Shown: positions 16,831 to 23,443 of the stretch, piece by piece
Layout: each line of letters opens with the position of its first letter
How positions within the stretch are numbered: position 1 is the stretch's first letter
DNA from: Candidatus Acidiferrales bacterium
GTDB lineage: Bacteria; Acidobacteriota; Terriglobia; Acidiferrales; UBA7541
Length of the DNA stretch: 48,478 nt
Reading direction: 5' to 3'
Assembly (NCBI GenBank): GCA_030038275.1
Contig: JASHPG010000240.1
Coordinates: forward strand, 1 to 48,478
Notes under the pieces: model-generated
What the model saw: only the letters and a program-made list of their open reading frames with translations
Databases searched by the model: none
Told to the model about the DNA's origin: nothing
Position numbers and translations under genes: made by a program

Positions 16831-18039
16831 CTACGTTCCTCCGACCTGGAGGGAGAACATGGGCAGGTAGAGAGCGACTAAAATGAAGCCTACCACGACG
16901 GCCATCACCAGCAAAACCGCAATGGGAATCCAGGAAAGGATTCGCTGCAGGCTCGTGCCCACTTCTTCCTCGTAAAATTCCGCAACGCTCGTGAGCATGG
17001 CCGGAAGCGCGCCGGAAGCCTCGCCTACTTCGATCATTTCGAGCGCCATGTTGGGCATCAATTCCGTTTGCGCCAGGCTCTCGTGCAGAGACTTCCCTTC
17101 CTTTACGCGGTCGGCCGCTTCCCCGATCGCGCCGGCGAAGAGCTTGCTGTTAATTGCCGCCGCGGAAGTCATCAGCGCGGGAACCAACGGGGTGCCGCCC
17201 GTTAGAAGCGTCGAAAGCGTGCGCACCAGTTGCGCAACCTGCGTCTTTACCCACACCTCGCCCGCCAGAGGTACGTGCGGGCGAATTCGCTCCATCGCCA
17301 GCCCGCCGTGCTCGGATCGCGACCAAACGAACGCGACGGCCACTCCAATCGCCGCCACAACGATAAAGATCAGAAAATATTGCCGCAGCGGCATCGCCAC
17401 CGACAGCAAAATCCGCGTAGGCGCCGGCAGCGGAACGTCCAAATCGTGATAGAGATCGGCAAACTTCGGAATCGCCGACGTGACCACAAACGTCAACACC
17501 AAGATGGCCGCGATCACCAGGACGACCGGATAGATCAGCGCCGTCAGCAATCGGCTGCGAAACCCGCTGCTCACGCGTAGATACGAAATGTACTGGTCGA
17601 GCACGCCGCTCAGATTGCCGCTGCGCTCGCCGGCCGTAATCACCGTCACGTACACAGGCGGAAACGACCCCTGCTCGGCCAGCGCCTCCGATAGCAAAGC
17701 GCCTTCGCGAACGCTTTTGCGCACATCGGCCAGAATCGGCCTCAACCGCTTCGCCGCGGCGCGTTCCGCCAGTAAATCGAGCGCCCTAAGAATTGGCAGG
17801 CCGGCCTTAATTAACGTGTTGAATTGCTGATTGAAAATCAGGAAATCGTTCGCGCGGATCGAATGTTGCCGGCTCGCGCGCCCCACCAAGGCTTCCAGAT
17901 TCAGCCGGCTCCGCACCGAATACACGAATAATCCGCGGTCCACCAGCTTCTGCTTGGCCTCTTCTTGCGACGGAGCGGATTCCCGCTGCTCGAATACCCT
18001 TCCCGCCGCGTCGCCGACTTTGCAAACGAATTCAGCCAT
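16831..18039 (-). CDS. GspF/PilC-family platform protein
   Basis: Polytopic inner-membrane platform protein of 402 residues around which the pilus or pseudopilus is assembled. Two T2SSF domains repeat (about 68-190 and 270-392). Three transmembrane segments are visible: VVLVIAAILVLTFVV, FLIFIVVAAIGVAVAF and the C-terminal IAVLLVMAVVVGFILVALYLPMF. It ends seven bases before the ATPase gene and is the first gene of the operon. A TATGCTAAT sequence (minus strand, about 18091-18083) upstream could serve as -10 of the operon. Confidence 0.92.
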   Translation of the reverse strand: MAEFVCKVGDAAGRVFEQRESAPSQEEAKQKLVDRGLFVYSVRSRLNLEALVGRASRQHSIRANDFLIFNQQFNTLIKAGLPILRALDLLAERAAAKRLRPILADVRKSVREGALLSEALAEQGSFPPVYVTVITAGERSGNLSGVLDQYISYLRVSSGFRSRLLTALIYPVVLVIAAILVLTFVVTSAIPKFADLYHDLDVPLPAPTRILLSVAMPLRQYFLIFIVVAAIGVAVAFVWSRSEHGGLAMERIRPHVPLAGEVWVKTQVAQLVRTLSTLLTGGTPLVPALMTSAAAINSKLFAGAIGEAADRVKEGKSLHESLAQTELMPNMALEMIEVGEASGALPAMLTSVAEFYEEEVGTSLQRILSWIPIAVLLVMAVVVGFILVALYLPMFSLQVGGT

Positions 18040-18288
18040 ATCGCTGCTTTTCCCAAATCTCGCCCGGATCCGCCTGAATAGACATTAGCATACCCCTCCG
18101 AACGGCTAGCGCACGCCACATAAACGCGCCGTGAACATCATGTTACAACCCCACGGCTCCCAGCAGTCCCGTGACTATCGAATCTGACAACCGTTGCCGC
18201 CTGCTCGGTTCGAAGCTTTGCGCCCTGTGATACAGTCGCCGTCAGCAATTCTCGTAGCACGCTCCACGCGAGGGCCAACAGCCGCCAC

Positions 18289-19146
18289 ATGGAACCCATT
18301 TCGCACTTCTTCTATTCCGACCGCCTCAAGCTGCAATTCTGGGATTACGGACAGGACTCCAAGCCTTCGCTCGTGCTGGTTCACGGCGGGCTCGATCACG
18401 CTCGCAATTGGGACTGGGTCGCGCGCACGCTTCGAGAGCACTACCACGTGTACGCCCTCGATTTGCGCGGCCACGGAAACAGCGCCTGGGCGCCCGGCGC
18501 CATGTACAGTATCGCCGAGCACGTTCTCGATCTCTCCGCGCTGCTAGACATCATTGATGACTTCCCCATTCGCTTGGTTGGCCACTCGCTCGGAGGCGGC
18601 ATCGTCCTCCATTACGCCGGAGTTTATCCCGAGCGCGTACACAAAGCCGTTTCAATCGAAGGACTCGGATTCCCCCTCAGCCATGGCGTTCACGACGTCC
18701 AATCGCGCCGGATTCGCTCTTGGATCGAAGCCGTGCGCGATGCGGAAAAGCGCCGCGCCAAAAGTTACCCCGACATCGCGTCGGCCGTCGCGCGCATGAA
18801 ACAGGCCAATCCGCATCTCTCCGACGAAGTCGCTCAGCACCTCACCTTGCACGGAACCAACTGGGAATCGGACGGTTCGCTCGTCTGGAAATTCGATAAT
18901 TTCGCGCGGCTGTTTCCGCCGTACGGCCACCGCGTCGAGGACACCGCTGAAGTGTACGGCCAGATTTCTTGCCCGGTTCTCTTCTTCTGGGGATTGGACA
19001 GTTTCTTACCTGTGCCCGATTCAGACCCGCGCCGTCTCGCGATCCGCAATCATCGCCTGATCCGTGTCCCCGCCGCCAGCCACTGGGTCCACCACGACCA
19101 ACTCCACATTTTCCTCCGTGAAGCCACCGCCTTCCTGCAGGATTAG
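18289..19146 (+). CDS. alpha/beta hydrolase
   Basis: Cytosolic alpha/beta-hydrolase-fold enzyme of 285 residues; no signal peptide. The nucleophile elbow is GHSLGGG with Ser100. The oxyanion-hole motif HGGLDHARNWDW lies near residue 33. The acid is likely Asp in FFWGLDSFLPVPDSDP and the catalytic His is in ASHWVHHDQ. The helical cap is ordinary. Substrate cannot be inferred; such sequences cover esterases, haloperoxidase-like and epoxide-hydrolase-like enzymes. It stands alone between the pilus operon and lolA. A TGATACAGT about 50 bases upstream could be its -10. Confidence 0.87.
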   Translation: MEPISHFFYSDRLKLQFWDYGQDSKPSLVLVHGGLDHARNWDWVARTLREHYHVYALDLRGHGNSAWAPGAMYSIAEHVLDLSALLDIIDDFPIRLVGHSLGGGIVLHYAGVYPERVHKAVSIEGLGFPLSHGVHDVQSRRIRSWIEAVRDAEKRRAKSYPDIASAVARMKQANPHLSDEVAQHLTLHGTNWESDGSLVWKFDNFARLFPPYGHRVEDTAEVYGQISCPVLFFWGLDSFLPVPDSDPRRLAIRNHRLIRVPAASHWVHHDQLHIFLREATAFLQD

Positions 19147-19159
19147 CGCGGCTTGTGTC

Positions 19160-19330
19160 ATTCACGTAAAGGCGTGGGTGTCGTTCTGAGCGGTGCCGTC
19201 CGCCCCGGAGAATCCTCCCTCACGACGAAGCAGAACCGCGACAAATCTGTCATGCCGAGCCCAGCCCGGCGTTTTCTGTCGGGATGGGGGCGAGGCTTGC
19301 CTGCCGCAGGCAGGCGTCTGCTTTTGGGGG
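19160..19330. repeat. degenerate intergenic repeat between hydrolase and lolA
   Basis: The gene-free gap between the convergent hydrolase and lolA genes holds GTCGTTCTGAGCGG and GGAGAATCC, a worn copy of the widespread intergenic TCATTCTGAGC..GAATC type. It also holds a second partial copy (GTCATGCCGAGC) and a short palindrome GCCTGC-C-GCAGGC near 19299-19311. No coding frame is supported. It could act as an mRNA-end structure for the two converging genes. Confidence 0.45.
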
Positions 19331-19354
19331 CCTTAGTACGCGCGACGGCACAGA

Positions 19355-20071
19355 TCAATACACCTGGTTCGCCAGCGCCGACTGATCCACCACGGAAACT
19401 CCCTGCGGCGGTTGAAAATGAAACTTGTCCTCCGCGATTGGAATATTTTCTTTCCAATCGCCAAACCGAAAATCGGTCACCGCGTCACCGGGTTGATGAA
19501 TCACCACGCGAACGAGTTGCGCTTGCGCGTCCGTCTCCAAGTAAACCACCTGCTCCGCGTTGCCCTTCTTATCCGCTTCGCCGCGCGGAACGCAGCGCAG
19601 CACATTATCTCCGGCCGCTGGCGCAAATCCGGTGCTCGCCGCGTACTTTCCGCCGGGCTCGATAAGCTCCAGGTTGCCGCATAAATCCGAAAGATTCGCT
19701 TTGCCCACCAGCAGCGCTAGCGGCGTGCGCCAATCGGAACTCTCTTTCATTTTCGCGCGGCTCGCCGTGCGGTCCGCCGGAACGTAAAACCACACATTCT
19801 TGCCGTCCACCAGGAAAAGCTTCTTCTCCGGCGACGTGTACTCCCAGCGCATTCGCCCCGGCCGCGAGAAATAAACCGTCCCCGATTCGCCCGTCACGCC
19901 GCCGCTACCATCGCTGTACTTCTCATAGAAGAACGCCTCCAGCGTCCGCGCCCCTCGATACCGCGCCTCCAGCGCCCGCGCCACTTCCCGCGCGTTGGTT
20001 TGCGAATCCATCGGGCGTGCCGGCGCTGCCGTCGCGGACGCCAGGAAAAGCGCTATCAATACCATCCGCAT
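19355..20071 (-). CDS. lolA: LolA-like outer-membrane lipoprotein carrier
   Basis: Periplasmic chaperone of 238 residues that should carry lipoproteins from the LolCDE exporter to the outer membrane. A signal peptide covers about residues 1-20 (MRMVLIALFLASATAAPA). The LolA-type half-barrel is recognisable: RGARTLEAFFYEKYSDG, GTVYFSRPGRMRWEYTSPEKKLFLVDGKNVWFYVP and the later RFGDWKENIPIAEDKFHFQPPQGVSVV. No Shine-Dalgarno is visible before the ATG. A TGATAAACT lies just upstream, so the message may be nearly leaderless. A diverged scrap of the GTVYFSRPG segment recurs at 20911-20970. Confidence 0.87.
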   Translation of the reverse strand: MRMVLIALFLASATAAPARPMDSQTNAREVARALEARYRGARTLEAFFYEKYSDGSGGVTGESGTVYFSRPGRMRWEYTSPEKKLFLVDGKNVWFYVPADRTASRAKMKESSDWRTPLALLVGKANLSDLCGNLELIEPGGKYAASTGFAPAAGDNVLRCVPRGEADKKGNAEQVVYLETDAQAQLVRVVIHQPGDAVTDFRFGDWKENIPIAEDKFHFQPPQGVSVVDQSALANQVY

Positions 20072-20146
20072 ATTCGCTGAGTTTATCAGCCGGCAACAGC
20101 GATCTTCTATTTACAAAACGCGGGCCCTCTGCGGCCGCTTTCTTCC

Positions 20147-20175
20147 TTGACAATGTGGCTACATGAAGCTACATT
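20147..20175 (+). promoter_or_regulatory. promoter and operator of first toxin-antitoxin pair
   Basis: A perfect -35 TTGACA (20147-20152), 17-base spacer and -10 TACATT (20170-20175) put the transcription start on or next to the ATG at 20182. An imperfect inverted repeat AATGTGGCT..AGCTACATT (20152-20160 with 20167-20175, one mismatch) covers the spacer and -10, a typical place for an antitoxin autorepressor. Confidence 0.65.
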
Positions 20176-20181
20176 GGACCT

Positions 20182-20475
20182 ATGAAGAGCGTGGGCATAC
20201 GCGAATTGAAAAATCAGCTCAGCAAGTATGTTCGCGATGTGCGCTCAGGCGAGGTAGTACAGGTGACAGACCGGGGCGAGGTCGTTGCCGAACTCGTGCC
20301 GCCGGGACATCCGCACGTCCGTCGCGACGTGCCCCCAGTGTTGCTGGAGCTTGCAAAGAGAGGCGAAGTGACCCTGGGCGTCGGCAACAACTCCATTGGC
20401 TATCCAACGCTTACGCCTCTTCTCACGCAAGAGGAGATCATGGCGCTCCTCGACGAAGAGCGTGGCGAACGGTGA
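20182..20475 (+). CDS. Phd/YefM-type antitoxin
   Basis: Antitoxin of 97 residues. The N-terminal MKSVGIRELKNQLSKYVRDV and VQVTDRGEVVAELVP are the Phd/YefM DNA-binding fold. The C-terminal half (about 50-97) is the likely toxin-wrapping tail, ending in a helix EEIMALLDEERG. It overlaps the following PIN toxin gene as GTGA. The protein should repress its own promoter through the inverted repeat at 20152-20175. No ribosome-binding site is seen and the start appears leaderless. Confidence 0.87.
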   Translation: MKSVGIRELKNQLSKYVRDVRSGEVVQVTDRGEVVAELVPPGHPHVRRDVPPVLLELAKRGEVTLGVGNNSIGYPTLTPLLTQEEIMALLDEERGER

Positions 20476-20894
20476 ACCTATATGCGGAATCCAGCGCGGT
20501 TCTGGCATCACTCCTAACTGAAAACACCGCCGTCCTCGTCCGCAATGTGCTGGAACAGGCGGATTTCGTGGTCGCTTCCGACCTCACACTCGTTGAATGT
20601 GACCGGATTCTCATTCGAGCCACGATTTCCGGACGGATCAGCGAAGCGGCAGCAACCGAAAGGCGGGCGCAGCTCAATACGGCAGCTACGCAGTGGGAAT
20701 TGCTGCACGTAAGCCCGGAGATCGTCCGGCGCGCGCGACAGCCGTTTCCCTCTGAACCAATCCGTACCCTGGATGCGATTCACCTCGCAACAGCATTGGC
20801 CGCGCGCTCTGCCCTTTCAGGCCTCCAATTCCTAAGCCTGGATGATCGTACCCGCCGCGCCGCGCAACAACTTGGATTTCAGCTCCAACCCTAA
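20472..20894 (+). CDS. PIN-domain (VapC-like) toxin
   Basis: Ribonuclease toxin of 140 residues starting at a GTG that overlaps the antitoxin stop. The PIN acidic residues are visible: Glu5 in LYAESSAVLASL (where most VapC proteins have Asp), Glu in DLTLVECDRILIR, Asp in TLDAIHLATAL and Asp in FLSLDDRTRRAA. The toxin probably cleaves tRNA or other RNA when freed from its antitoxin. A longer open frame beginning at 20163 runs through the antitoxin in another phase and is not the real protein. Confidence 0.85.
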   Translation: MNLYAESSAVLASLLTENTAVLVRNVLEQADFVVASDLTLVECDRILIRATISGRISEAAATERRAQLNTAATQWELLHVSPEIVRRARQPFPSEPIRTLDAIHLATALAARSALSGLQFLSLDDRTRRAAQQLGFQLQP

Positions 20895-20910
20895 GGCGCG
20901 CACTGCTCGC

Positions 20911-20970
20911 GGCCGCGGAAAATAAACCGCATCGGATTCGCCCGCCGCGCCGCCCTCTCCGGCGCTATGG
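20911..20970 (-). pseudogene. diverged lolA fragment between two toxin-antitoxin pairs
   Basis: About 60 bases that align with lolA positions 19860-19919 in the same orientation, with identical runs of 7, 10, 10 and 7 bases and roughly two thirds identity overall (counted by eye). The translated fragment reads GEGGAAGESDAVYFPRPR against GSGGVTGESGTVYFSRPG in LolA. Similarity stops at both toxin-antitoxin units. It is a remnant, not a gene. Confidence 0.5.
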
Positions 20971-20989
20971 TATACTGGAACACCGTATA
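20971..20989 (+). promoter_or_regulatory. promoter/operator of second toxin-antitoxin pair
   Basis: TATAC (20971-20975) and GTATA (20985-20989) form an inverted repeat around TGGAACACC. TATACT (20971-20976) also reads as a -10. The GTG start at 21007 has GAAAGGTGG just upstream, so this message has a leader, unlike the first pair. Confidence 0.5.
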
Positions 20990-21006
20990 GGAAGAAAGGT
21001 GGAATC

Positions 21007-21261
21007 GTGGCTCTGAATATCAAAAACGAACGCGCCGAAAAACTCGCTCGCGATCTGGCTAAGTCCACTGGCGAAGGAATCACCACCACCGTCACGCGCG
21101 CCCTTCAAGAGCGCCTCGAACGTGTCCGCTCTCAGCACGGCGTCGGACTTGCCGAGCAGCTCCTGAACATTGGGAAAAGTTGCGCCGCGCGCTTGAAAGG
21201 AAAATCCCGCTCGATTGACCATGGAGAAATGCTCTACGACCGGAAGGGCCTGCCCCGATGA
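21007..21261 (+). CDS. vapB: VapB-type antitoxin
   Basis: Antitoxin of 84 residues with a GTG start and a good ribosome site (GAAAGGTGG). [33 protein letters not shown] is the ribbon-helix-helix fold of the Rv0623/PSK-type VapB family. The C-terminal tail [19 protein letters not shown] is the usual toxin-binding segment. It overlaps vapC by four bases (ATGA). It probably represses the TATAC/GTATA operator just upstream. Confidence 0.88.
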   Translation: MALNIKNERAEKLARDLAKSTGEGITTTVTRALQERLERVRSQHGVGLAEQLLNIGKSCAARLKGKSRSIDHGEMLYDRKGLPR

Positions 21262-21653
21262 TCGTCGATGCCTCGGCTGTCATCGCCGTCCTGCGCAACG
21301 AATCTGACGCCTTGGCCTACGCCAAGGCCATCGCCGAAGCGGAGTCGCGCCGCATATCAGCGGTCAACTACGCCGAAGCCGCCATTGTGATCGACTCAAG
21401 CCGCGATCCGATCGCCAGCCGGAAATTCGACGAATTCTTGCGCGTGGCGAAATTGATCGTGGAACCTGTTACCGAACGTCAGGCGCGTATTGCCCGCGAA
21501 GCTTATCGCGATTTCGGCAAGGGCAGCGGTCATCCGGCCGCGCTGAATTTCGGCGATTGTTTCGCCTATGCTTTGGCGAAATCCGCTGGTGAGCCCCTCC
21601 TCTTCAAAGGCAGCGATTTCTCTAAGACGGACGTCACCCCCGCGCTTGACTAA
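21258..21653 (+). CDS. vapC: VapC-type PIN ribonuclease toxin
   Basis: Toxin of 131 residues. The PIN motifs are complete: Asp4 in [12 protein letters not shown], Glu in [12 protein letters not shown], Asp in [14 protein letters not shown] and Asp in [12 protein letters not shown]. It belongs to the VapC group with [11 protein letters not shown], common in alphaproteobacteria and acidobacteria. It is coupled to vapB. Two consecutive PIN toxin systems of different antitoxin class (Phd and VapB) stand side by side here. Confidence 0.92.
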   Translation: MIVDASAVIAVLRNESDALAYAKAIAEAESRRISAVNYAEAAIVIDSSRDPIASRKFDEFLRVAKLIVEPVTERQARIAREAYRDFGKGSGHPAALNFGDCFAYALAKSAGEPLLFKGSDFSKTDVTPALD

Positions 21654-21700
21654 CGAGCGAAGCGCCACCGCGTCGTCTTCACGAAGCAAACCGCAGCGTT

Positions 21701-23422
21701 TCAATTCGACCGCGCTTGCTCGTGTAAATCGTTGTGAGGAGAAAATTTCGCCGTAATCTCCTGCGCTACCATCCCGGGAACCTCACGAAACTGTAAGTAC
21801 ACGGCGTTCTGCCAATCGACTGGTCCGACCTGCATGAAAAGCCCGTGGTCCAGTTGAAAGACCAAGCCCATGTTCCACACGATCAGCAGCGCCGCAACCA
21901 CGGTCGCCCGCCGCATTGCCGCGCGCGAGTCATGCCAGACCGCCGTGAATTTCTGAAATGCTGCCGCAAGACCGACCACGAAGATAGGCGTCAGTGAAAC
22001 GAAGAAGCGGTTTCCGAACGATACGAGCCCGTTCCACCAGGGATACACTGCAATCAGGCACCAGAACGCCGCCGCCAATAGCAAAAGTCTCCCACCAACC
22101 GCGGGATGGCTTCGCCAAAAAAGAAAAAGTCCTGCCACCGCGATCAGCAGGATAGGCGTGGTCGTAAACAGCCCGTGGCTCGATGCAAACAAAATGCTTA
22201 GGAATTTCGGATGCGTCCAATTCCACCGTTGCGAGCCGTAAGCGCCGGTCGAGATAGGATTTCCAAAAATAATCTGCCGCACGATCAGCGTGGGCGAAAA
22301 CGCCACGATGAAAGCCACCGCGAAAATCGTCCCGCTCAGCAAGGTTTTCCCGCTCTCATGTAGCGCCGCCCGGTGTCTCGGGGCCCCCGGCGCGCTCGCG
22401 CGCTGGGGCGAATACGGCGGCAGGGTTTCGCGGAGCCCGCGTCCTGGCTCTCTTGTTACATCCGGAGAGCCCAGGCGTTTCCGGAGATCGAGAACCAGCT
22501 CCAACGCCGGCAACAGCACGAACACGCTGTTCGGAAAATATACGTCGCACATCAGCCCGGCAATCAACCCCCAAATCGCCCACTGCGCCGCGGTCCTCCC
22601 GCTCTTGGCGGAGCGCTCCAAGGCATCGTAGGGGCACAGCATGCTGTGCCCTGCTGGCGCGCCCGTTTGGCTCCCATGTAGCGCCGCCCTTAAGGGCGGC
22701 AGGTTTTCGGAGAGTGCGGGTGATGCAGCGTCTCGTTGCTCCAATTCAGCAAGAGCCACCATGTCAGCAGATTTTTGCTCGGTCTCTTCCCTCTGGAATA
22801 CCCCGCTCCCGTGTTCCCTCGTGCGATACCAATACCAAAGAAACAACGCCACCACGAACACGCAATCCGCATGCGCCCACGATGGATCGGCGTACATGTA
22901 AAGTGTCAGAGAACTCGCGAACCAAATAGCGATGGTGGCAAGCAACGCCCATTTCTCTTCCACAAACTCGCGGGCCAACCGGAACGATATCCATAGCCCC
23001 AGGAACGCATAGAGGGCGGACGCCAGGCACACGGCTCGCCTGTACGGCGCCCCATGGCCATCGCCGGGAATGTCCTGGCCATGACGCAAGAGCAACACGC
23101 CGGCGTGCGTAGCGCCTACGAACGGCGCCCAGAGAATGGCCGGACCCACGGCCAGATAATTCGCCAGGTGCCCGGTCTTCGTGATGGGGATCCCGTGCGG
23201 CAGGCCGGCTTTCCCCGGCGCGGCTGCCAACGGTGCTGTATTCGCCGTCCAGTCGCTTTTGAATTGCAGATTGTGATCGAACAGTGCCGACCGCAAGTAG
23301 CCGTAATAGCCGGTACCGTCCCAATCGATCTTCGAACTCACGAATGGCAAGCTGACAATAAATAAAATGATGATCAGCGCTTCCGCGCTGGAAAGTTTCC
23401 CCCGTTTGAAAATCGAACCCAC
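21701..23422 (-). CDS. GT-C-like polytopic membrane protein
   Basis: Protein of 573 residues with about ten hydrophobic segments. The first extracytoplasmic loop has DWDGTGYYGYLRSALFDHN, like the acidic loop motif of family 39-type lipid-linked sugar transferases, so it is probably a GT-C glycosyltransferase. Specific function is unknown. Two loops (about residues 240-266 and 316-355) are encoded by palindromic repeat DNA, giving peptides such as ENLPPLRAALHG and HRAALHESG, which lie between transmembrane segments. It is 21 bases downstream of the sulfatase-fold gene and likely in the same operon as the pilins, suggesting surface or pilin glycan work. This is inference from position. Confidence 0.68.
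   Translation of the reverse strand: MGSIFKRGKLSSAEALIIILFIVSLPFVSSKIDWDGTGYYGYLRSALFDHNLQFKSDWTANTAPLAAAPGKAGLPHGIPITKTGHLANYLAVGPAILWAPFVGATHAGVLLLRHGQDIPGDGHGAPYRRAVCLASALYAFLGLWISFRLAREFVEEKWALLATIAIWFASSLTLYMYADPSWAHADCVFVVALFLWYWYRTREHGSGVFQREETEQKSADMVALAELEQRDAASPALSENLPPLRAALHGSQTGAPAGHSMLCPYDALERSAKSGRTAAQWAIWGLIAGLMCDVYFPNSVFVLLPALELVLDLRKRLGSPDVTREPGRGLRETLPPYSPQRASAPGAPRHRAALHESGKTLLSGTIFAVAFIVAFSPTLIVRQIIFGNPISTGAYGSQRWNWTHPKFLSILFASSHGLFTTTPILLIAVAGLFLFWRSHPAVGGRLLLLAAAFWCLIAVYPWWNGLVSFGNRFFVSLTPIFVVGLAAAFQKFTAVWHDSRAAMRRATVVAALLIVWNMGLVFQLDHGLFMQVGPVDWQNAVYLQFREVPGMVAQEITAKFSPHNDLHEQARSN
22358..22475. repeat. REP-type repeat with enlarged loop, inside GT-C gene
   Basis: ATGTAGCGCCGCCC begins at 22358 and its partner CGGCGGCAGGGTTT ends near 22427, with a very GC-rich insert in place of the normal 2-base loop. 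A second hairpin (CCTGGCTCTC / GAGAGCCCAGG, one bulge) lies at 22443-22475. The reading frame of the membrane protein stays open through both. Confidence 0.65.
22633..22706. repeat. palindrome plus REP-type hairpin, inside GT-C gene
   Basis: A perfect 20-base palindrome (GGGCACAGCA and its complement) at 22633-22652 is followed by the REP core ATGTAGCGCCGCCCT-TA-AGGGCGGCAGGTTTT at 22676-22706, with an 8-bp stem. It is nearly identical to the intergenic copies at 26983 and 28094. It is translated in frame as part of an inter-membrane loop. Confidence 0.8.
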
Positions 23423-23443
23423 GCTCGCTTCCCCTAGCCGATT

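Noticed and set aside
20163-20894. A single long protein ending in a PIN domain
   Set aside because: The first part reads the antitoxin gene in another phase; the GTG at 20472 overlapping the antitoxin stop is the natural toxin start.
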